In this document: in pieces, positions 6,033 to 10,171 of the stretch | Position numbering within the stretch: the first letter of the stretch is position 1 | Layout: every line of letters begins with the position of its first letter | Origin: Acholeplasmatales bacterium | GTDB taxonomy: Bacteria; Bacillota_I; Bacilli_A; Acholeplasmatales; Anaeroplasmataceae | NCBI GenBank assembly: GCA_016288675.1 | Contig: JAEELC010000009.1 | Coordinates: 1-10,171 of the forward strand | Direction of reading: 5' to 3' | DNA length: 10,171 nucleotides | The notes under the pieces: generated by a model | Databases searched by the model: none | What the model was told of the DNA's origin: nothing | The model's input: the letters and a program-made list of their open reading frames with translations, nothing else | Made by a program: the position numbers and the translations under genes

Positions 6033-6371
6033 ATTTTTAAAGCATTCATAAGTAACATTTAGTATAACTATATAGTATTTACTAATTATTCTTTTTTAAA
6101 TCCAATACATTTTTATAATCAAACTGTCACAAATTAAATATATCAGATGTTACATTCATTGATATTTAAGTTCTGTATTTTTACATATGCTCATCAAAAT
6201 ATAAAACCAGATTCTAAAATTACAATTACAAAAATCAATAAAAAGCTTAATAATTCATTAAATTTTATTTTTTTGGTTAAGATGATTATTTATACATCGC
6301 ATGAGCTATCAATATCCCAAATAGATAATTCTAGCTTGCATTTATTTGAGTAAACATTATAAAAATAAAAC

Positions 6372-6396
6372 CTAAATAAAAGGCGCCTTATTTTAG
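6372..6396. repeat. Imperfect palindrome centred on GGCGCC
   Basis: CTAAATAAAAGGCGCC followed by TTATTTTAG is nearly self-complementary, with a perfect centre AAGGCGCCTT. The six-base GC centre stands out in DNA of this composition. It has no U tract and occurs once, so its role is unknown. Confidence 0.45.
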
Positions 6397-6690
6397 CTTA
6401 ATAAATATTAGAAGCTTATTAAATTGTACAATTCAATTAAATGATTTTTTTGATATGAACTCTAATCTATTTTCATTCGAATTTAAGACAATAAAAAAAT
6501 AAATATGGAATCGTAATTAACCCTTAATATCAAAATAATATTTATTCAAAATTCTAAATTAAAGTTGTAAAGAAATTATATAAATTTATACTATAAGGTG
6601 TAAATTATTTTACGTAATTAATAGAGTACATTTTTTAAATAATAATTAATGTTAAATACCAGTATTATTATAATTAGTTTTATATAATAA

Positions 6691-6721
6691 CTAATTATTA
6701 AAACTATATAGAAAATGAAAA
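6691..6721 (-). repeat. R repeat copy 9 (inverted, diverged)
   Basis: On the minus strand the tail reads TTTTCATTT and the core ATAGT-TTTAATA-ATTAG, two changes from the palindrome consensus. The 31-bp geometry is kept. It lies 62 bp left of E element 4. A separate AATTAGTT/AACTAATT dyad overlaps its edge. Confidence 0.48.
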
Positions 6722-6783
6722 ATATTTTTTAACTTCTCCTTCTTTTTTTATATCCATAAAAAGTCCGATTATTACACCGTTCT

Positions 6784-6835
6784 AAAACGAATCGAGAACG
6801 CAAAATGTGCATGATTATACATCTCGATTTAAAAT
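6784..6835 (+). repeat. E element 4 (14-24-14 dyad)
   Basis: Left arm AAAACGAATCGAGA (6784-6797), 24-bp spacer with CAAAATGTGCATGA, right arm TCTCGATTTAAAAT (6822-6835). The inner eight bp pair. The left arm and TTCT prefix are identical to copies 2 and 3, while the right arm has drifted, as in copy 2. Confidence 0.83.
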
Positions 6836-6942
6836 TTGAAAATGTACAATTATATCCATTTATTTAATAAAAATAAAGCAATGTCAAGATCATAAAAATA
6901 CACTAATTAGCATTAAGAAAAAGGTATAAAATTGAACTCTGA

Positions 6943-6986
6943 TTATCCTTTTTTAAGGTCAATTTATAATACTAAAAAAAGGATAA
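6943..6986. repeat. 12-bp perfect inverted repeat
   Basis: TTATCCTTTTTT (6943-6954) and AAAAAAGGATAA (6975-6986) pair perfectly around a 20-base loop. There is no following T run on either strand and no nearby gene, so it is not a convincing terminator. Confidence 0.5.
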
Positions 6987-7239
6987 GAAATTACTTAATA
7001 ACAAGTTTTAAGTTTAATTATAATTGAGCACATTTTTATCTTACATAAGCTTTTAAAGCTATATCCATTTAGATAAAAAACTTTTTAATTGATAACATAT
7101 ATTAATGATTCTACTTCTTAAAATTCATTAATTTTAAATTATAACTTTAAGCAAGTAATCTTTTGATAACTTTAACATGATATTTAAATAATATATGGCA
7201 ACTAATAACGAAATATTAGTAATAGTACTTATTAAAAAT

Positions 7240-7270
7240 TATTCACTTAATATCTAGTATTGAAGACTAG
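7240..7270 (+). repeat. R repeat copy 10
   Basis: Tail TATTCACTT, full palindromic core CTAGT-ATTGAAG-ACTAG (7254-7270). It faces copy 11 across 29 bp. Confidence 0.8.
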
Positions 7271-7299
7271 TTCTACTTTTAATTTATTTAAACAGCTAT

Positions 7300-7330
7300 T
7301 TAGTTTTTATAACTAGATAGCAAATGAAAT
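7300..7330 (-). repeat. R repeat copy 11 (inverted)
   Basis: On the minus strand the tail ATTTCATTT is followed by CTAGT-TATAAAA-ACTAA, one change in the right half. It forms a convergent pair with copy 10. Confidence 0.78.
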
Positions 7331-7656
7331 AATTATACATTATTAAATGTTCCAGGCATTAGATCACAATATTTTTATAACGCCATGTTTGGATTCACTA
7401 TAGAATATTATTGAATAATAATCTTATTCATTTGCAATAATTTCTCGCTTTTTATATTCATTTGGTAATTTCCATTTATGTTATTTAACTATGTATTTCT
7501 TTTTAATATAAATGAAATCTTGTTATATGTTATTCTCTTAAATTTATTGAGCAATTATATAATTATTCAAATAAAACATTTGTTATTAATCATGTATTAT
7601 TTTAATTCATATATAATAAATTAAATCATTATACAAAGTATAATTATTTATTATAT

Positions 7657-7687
7657 CTCGTTTATAAGACTAGATATGATTTGAAAT
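7657..7687 (-). repeat. R repeat copy 12 (inverted)
   Basis: On the minus strand the exact tail ATTTCAAAT is followed by CTAGT-CTTATAA-ACGAG, one change in the right half. It is nearly identical in its tail to copy 1 at the opposite end of the block, in inverted orientation. Confidence 0.8.
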
Positions 7688-7884
7688 ATTTTTTCCTTAT
7701 GTTAAACAATTTATATAATAATATATTAGTTTCAAAATAATTATTATAAGGTTTCATTAAATAATCTCTCATAATTTGAACATATTTAGCCTTATTTTAG
7801 ATTTATTATATAAGATGAATAAATATTCGTTTTGGTAATAAAACACGTTATAATGCGATTTTAAGCGTATTTTAAGGTTATATT

Positions 7885-7922
7885 AAAAAATAAAAAAAGA
7901 ACTAGAAATAAATCTAGTTCTT
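7885..7922 (-). terminator. Intrinsic terminator of the xerD-deoB operon
   Basis: On the minus strand AAGAACTAGA (7922-7913) pairs with TCTAGTTCTT (7906-7897) around a 6-base loop and runs into a U tract encoded by the A run 7898-7885. It begins 19 bp after the deoB stop and marks the right edge of the repeat block. Confidence 0.9.
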
Positions 7923-7941
7923 AATATGTTTTTTTATTAAA

Positions 7942-9141
7942 TTAGTCTAAATCTTTAAGGAATGAAGTACCCCAAACAGATTCTTTTAATCCAAAGTTTT
8001 CAGCAATTGTATTACCGAAATCAGCAAATGATTGGCGAATACCTAAATCATGAGATTTAATATTCTTATGCCAGCAAAGAATTGGAGTATATTCTCTTGT
8101 ATGATCTGTACCAACGAATGTAGGATCATTACCATGGTCAGCTGTAATCATAATTAAATCATCATCATTACATACATTCATTAAATCCTTTAATTGAGAA
8201 TCGAATTCTACCATTGCATTTGCATATCCCTTTGGATCTCTTCTATGTCCATATAGAGCATCAAAATCAACTAAATTTAGGTAGCATAAACCTTCAAAAT
8301 CTCTATTCTTAGCAATATCAATCATATGGTTCATACCATCTTGGTTAGAAACTTGACGAATTGATTCTGTGCAACCTGCACCGTTATAAATGTCAGAAAT
8401 TTTACCTAAAGCAATAACGCTCTTACCAGCTTCTTTTAATTCATCTAGAATTGTTGGAGCAAATGGAGAAACTGCATAGTCATGGCGATTTGGTGTACGC
8501 TTAAAATCATCAGCGCAAGTACCAACGAATGGACGAGCAATAATACGACCAACCTTCCATTCTGGTCTCATGCAAATCTCACGAGCGATGTGGCAGCATC
8601 TATATAATTCTTCTAGACCAAATGTTTCTTCATGAGCAGCAATTTGAAGAACTGAATCGCTTGATGTATAAACAATCATAGAGTTATCTCTCATTTGTTG
8701 TTCACCTAAAACCTTTAAGATTTCAGTTCCTGAAGCTGAATAATTACCGATAACCTTATGACCAGTTTGACGTTCTAATTCATCAATTAATTCCTTAGGG
8801 AACCCAGTTTCAGTAAATGTCTTAAATGGTTCTGTAACATTAAGACCCATGATTTCAAGATGACCAGTTAAAGTGTCCTTACCTAAAGAAATTTCTTGAG
8901 CCTTACCATATGCACCTAAAGCATTTGGATTTGCTGGAACACCCATGATTTCAGTTAAATTACCATAACCAAGTGAACCCATAGTTGGTAGATTAATTCC
9001 ACCTTGTGATGAAGCGATGTGTCCAATAGTGTTTGCACCCTCATCACTTGTTGTACCATTGAAGAACTTATTTGAATCCTTACAAGTACCACAACCTACG
9101 CTATCAATTACGATAGCAAAAACTCTTTTAAACTTTTTCAT
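7942..9141 (-). CDS. deoB: Phosphopentomutase
   Basis: The 399-residue enzyme interconverts ribose-1-phosphate or deoxyribose-1-phosphate with the 5-phosphate, linking nucleoside breakdown to the pentose phosphate pool in the cytoplasm. It is a metalloenzyme of the alkaline-phosphatase fold, and the metal ligands known from the Bacillus enzyme are all present. They are Asp13 (VIDSVG), Asp294 and His299 (DFDALYGHRRD), Asp335-His336 (ADHGND) and His347 (TDHTREYTP). The phosphorylated threonine lies in GKDTLTGH (87-94). Length is normal. The ATG (9141-9139) follows AAAGGA at good spacing and begins 5 bp after the xerD stop, so the genes are co-transcribed and probably translationally coupled. 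The xerD-deoB order is also that of Bacillus subtilis (xerD-drm). Confidence 0.97.
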   Translation of the reverse strand: MKKFKRVFAIVIDSVGCGTCKDSNKFFNGTTSDEGANTIGHIASSQGGINLPTMGSLGYGNLTEIMGVPANPNALGAYGKAQEISLGKDTLTGHLEIMGLNVTEPFKTFTETGFPKELIDELERQTGHKVIGNYSASGTEILKVLGEQQMRDNSMIVYTSSDSVLQIAAHEETFGLEELYRCCHIAREICMRPEWKVGRIIARPFVGTCADDFKRTPNRHDYAVSPFAPTILDELKEAGKSVIALGKISDIYNGAGCTESIRQVSNQDGMNHMIDIAKNRDFEGLCYLNLVDFDALYGHRRDPKGYANAMVEFDSQLKDLMNVCNDDDLIMITADHGNDPTFVGTDHTREYTPILCWHKNIKSHDLGIRQSFADFGNTIAENFGLKESVWGTSFLKDLD

Positions 9142-9146
9142 ATCAT

Positions 9147-10079
9147 TTAATCCTTTCTGTTAGCAAGAGGATGAATCTCGTTAACCATTTCTTTTAAACG
9201 AGATTTATCTAAATGCGTATAAATTTGAGTTGTAGAAATATCTTCATGACCAAGCATTTCTTGTACATATCTTAAATCAACACCATTTTCAAGTAAATGA
9301 GTTGCAAAAGAATGACGTAATGTGTGTGGTGATATTTCTTTTTCGATTCCGTTATCTGATGCAAGCTTTTTAATAAATTTGAAGATAGCTTGTCTAGTCA
9401 TCGCTTCTCCTTTATAGTTTAAGAAAACATAATCACTAAACATGTTTTGCGTTAAAACCTTTCTGCCATCATCAAAATAGTTTCTTAACGCTTCACTTGC
9501 AACATCCCCGATTGGTACGATACGCTCTTTATTACCTTTACCAATAATACTTATATATTTAGAATTAAGATGTAAATCCCCAACCTTTAATCCTGCAGCT
9601 TCAGAAACACGTAGTCCTGAACCATACATTACTTCTATTAAGGCTCTATTTCTTAATCCTAGAGGGGTATCTAATTTGATACTATTGATCATTTTTTCAA
9701 TCTCCTCTACAGTTAATACTGTAGGAAGCTTTTTTTCTTGTTTAACTGAATCTATTAAGATACTAGGATTATCACGTGTTATTCTTTCATCACATAAGAA
9801 TTTATGAAATTCTTTAATACTAGTAAGCTTTCTTGAAATTGATTTACTAGATAAACCAGATCTTTTTAAGCTTAACATATAACGCTCTATCGCTTCTTGA
9901 GTTATATCATTAACATCATAAACATTTTGATACTTTTTTAAGAAACGAGCATAATCCCTTAAATCAGTAAGGTAAGCATCTATTGAATTTAATGATAATG
10001 CTTTATCATTTTCAAGATAATATCTAAAATCTGATAATTCATAAAATTCAGGTTCTTCTTTTAAATCTTTACTCTTCAT
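9147..10079 (-). CDS. xerD: Site-specific tyrosine recombinase XerD
   Basis: The 310-residue recombinase is expected to act with a XerC-type partner, or alone, at the chromosomal dif site to resolve chromosome dimers. The N-terminal SAM-like core-binding domain (about 11-103) and the catalytic domain (about 119-305) are complete. Counting from the ATG, the active-site residues are Arg157 (GSGLRVSEA), Lys183 (GKGNKER), His252 and Arg255 (SPHTLRHSFATHLL), His278 (LGHEDISTT) and the nucleophile Tyr287 (QIYTH). I choose ATG 10079-10077 over upstream TTG codons at 10085 and 10082, because GGAG (10090-10087) lies 7 bp before it. The start overlaps the hemW 3' end by 11 bp. The deoB neighbour and full conservation favour the housekeeping XerD over a mobile-element integrase. 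Confidence 0.95.
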   Translation of the reverse strand: MKSKDLKEEPEFYELSDFRYYLENDKALSLNSIDAYLTDLRDYARFLKKYQNVYDVNDITQEAIERYMLSLKRSGLSSKSISRKLTSIKEFHKFLCDERITRDNPSILIDSVKQEKKLPTVLTVEEIEKMINSIKLDTPLGLRNRALIEVMYGSGLRVSEAAGLKVGDLHLNSKYISIIGKGNKERIVPIGDVASEALRNYFDDGRKVLTQNMFSDYVFLNYKGEAMTRQAIFKFIKKLASDNGIEKEISPHTLRHSFATHLLENGVDLRYVQEMLGHEDISTTQIYTHLDKSRLKEMVNEIHPLANRKD

Positions 10080-10171
10080 CAACAAACTCCATAAATACTT
10101 CGTTTCCTAACATGATTCCTTCATGCGTTAAACAATAATGATCTTCTTTTTCTTCTATTAGCTTTTTATTA
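10069..10171 (-). CDS. hemW: HemW-type radical SAM protein, C-terminal end (partial)
   Basis: Only the last 33 codons are in the window, ending at TAA (10071-10069). The tail contains LTHEGIMLGNEVFMEFV, which matches the conserved end of HemW/HemN-like proteins (LTxxGxxLxNxVFxEFL). These are radical SAM enzymes, HemW being a haem chaperone once annotated as oxygen-independent coproporphyrinogen oxidase. The radical SAM cysteines lie outside the window, so the assignment rests on this tail alone. The frame overlaps the xerD start by 11 bp and carries the xerD ribosome binding site, so both are in one operon. Confidence 0.7.
   Translation of the reverse strand, partial: NKKLIEEKEDHYCLTHEGIMLGNEVFMEFVDEE

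Larger units (their letters stand above)
4778..7884. other. 3.1-kb non-coding, repeat-rich region
   Basis: Neither strand shows a gene with start, ribosome binding site and protein-like composition. The longest open stretch (6147-6353, 68 codons) has no Shine-Dalgarno and reads like random AT-rich sequence. The region holds nine of the twelve R repeats and three of the four E elements. It also holds a palindrome around GGCGCC (6372-6396), a 12-bp hairpin (6943-6986), a tandem TTGATAAG pair (about 5482-5497) and a perfect but startless Shine-Dalgarno at 5621-5628. A diverged E-like pair of arms may lie at about 5541-5595. Patches of richer sequence at 5109-5260 and 7340-7480 could be decayed coding DNA. 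Confidence 0.7.

Noticed and set aside
6147..6353. 68-codon open frame on the plus strand in the non-coding block
   Set aside because: No Shine-Dalgarno precedes the ATG, residue use matches random translation of AT-rich DNA, and no family or membrane pattern is visible.
3348..6835. E elements as a CRISPR array or tracrRNA anti-repeats
   Set aside because: Copies are about 900-1600 bp apart with conserved rather than variable spacers, and no cas gene is present.
3348..6835. E elements as integron attC sites with gene cassettes
   Set aside because: The RYYYAAC and GTTRRRY core sites do not fit, no IntI is present (the only tyrosine recombinase is the housekeeping XerD), and most intervals are gene-free.
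7424..7480. Minus-strand run reading HKWKLPNEYKKREIIANE
   Set aside because: It looks protein-like, but it is only 18 codons between stops, lacks a start, and no continuation could be joined convincingly. It may be a decayed gene scrap.
7897..7922. ACTAGA/TCTAGT in the deoB terminator as another R repeat
   Set aside because: The half-sites have the opposite polarity to the R core (ACTAG on the left) and there is no ATTTCAAAT tail; it is a normal terminator stem.

Overview
This is a very AT-rich stretch of bacterial chromosome. It uses the standard genetic code, Shine-Dalgarno starts and U-tailed hairpin terminators. The gene run hemW-xerD-deoB at the right end, the DUF1275 and GGDEF membrane proteins, and the overall base composition suggest a low-GC Bacillota gut-type bacterium. 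Erysipelotrichia or a relative is plausible, but the species cannot be fixed from the sequence.

Left part (1-2834). The tail of an unidentified CDS (3-50) ends at a strong bidirectional terminator. A degenerate minus-strand tRNA-Arg(CCU)-like sequence (97-171) follows, then about 600 bp of decayed sequence with one short coding remnant that ends at another terminator. Next come two separately terminated plus-strand membrane-protein genes: a YoaK/DUF1275 protein (802-1488) and a seven-helix diguanylate cyclase. The cyclase is split at an ATTT tandem repeat (2381-2399). Its two reading frames join exactly at a canonical GGDEF sequence if two repeat units are lost, or if one is gained, so it is either phase-variable or a recent frameshift.

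Middle part (2835-7884). This 5-kb block lies between two terminators and has one convincing gene, on the plus strand at 3656-4741. It encodes a 361-residue protein with a Fic-like layout whose Fic motif has lost its catalytic residues. It keeps a C-terminal winged helix and ends with a QINLF peptide resembling a sliding-clamp-binding motif. The rest of the block carries two dispersed repeat families. Family R is a 31-bp unit with the core CTAGT-N7-ACTAG preceded by ATTTCAAAT; I count 12 copies. Family E has 14-bp inverted arms around a spacer of exactly 24 bp in all four copies, with a compensatory arm change in one copy. The two families form R-E-R modules, most clearly three times. R units point mostly rightward on the left and mostly leftward on the right, and the ends of the block may be imperfect inverted repeats of each other. 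My inference is that the pseudo-Fic protein and these sites form one unit, such as a centromere-like, replication-control or selfish DNA element. Nothing in the window proves that the protein binds the repeats.

Right part (7885-10171). A compact minus-strand housekeeping operon reads leftward: the hemW 3' end, xerD (overlapping hemW) and deoB (5 bp after xerD). It ends at a hairpin terminator that also marks the edge of the repeat block.
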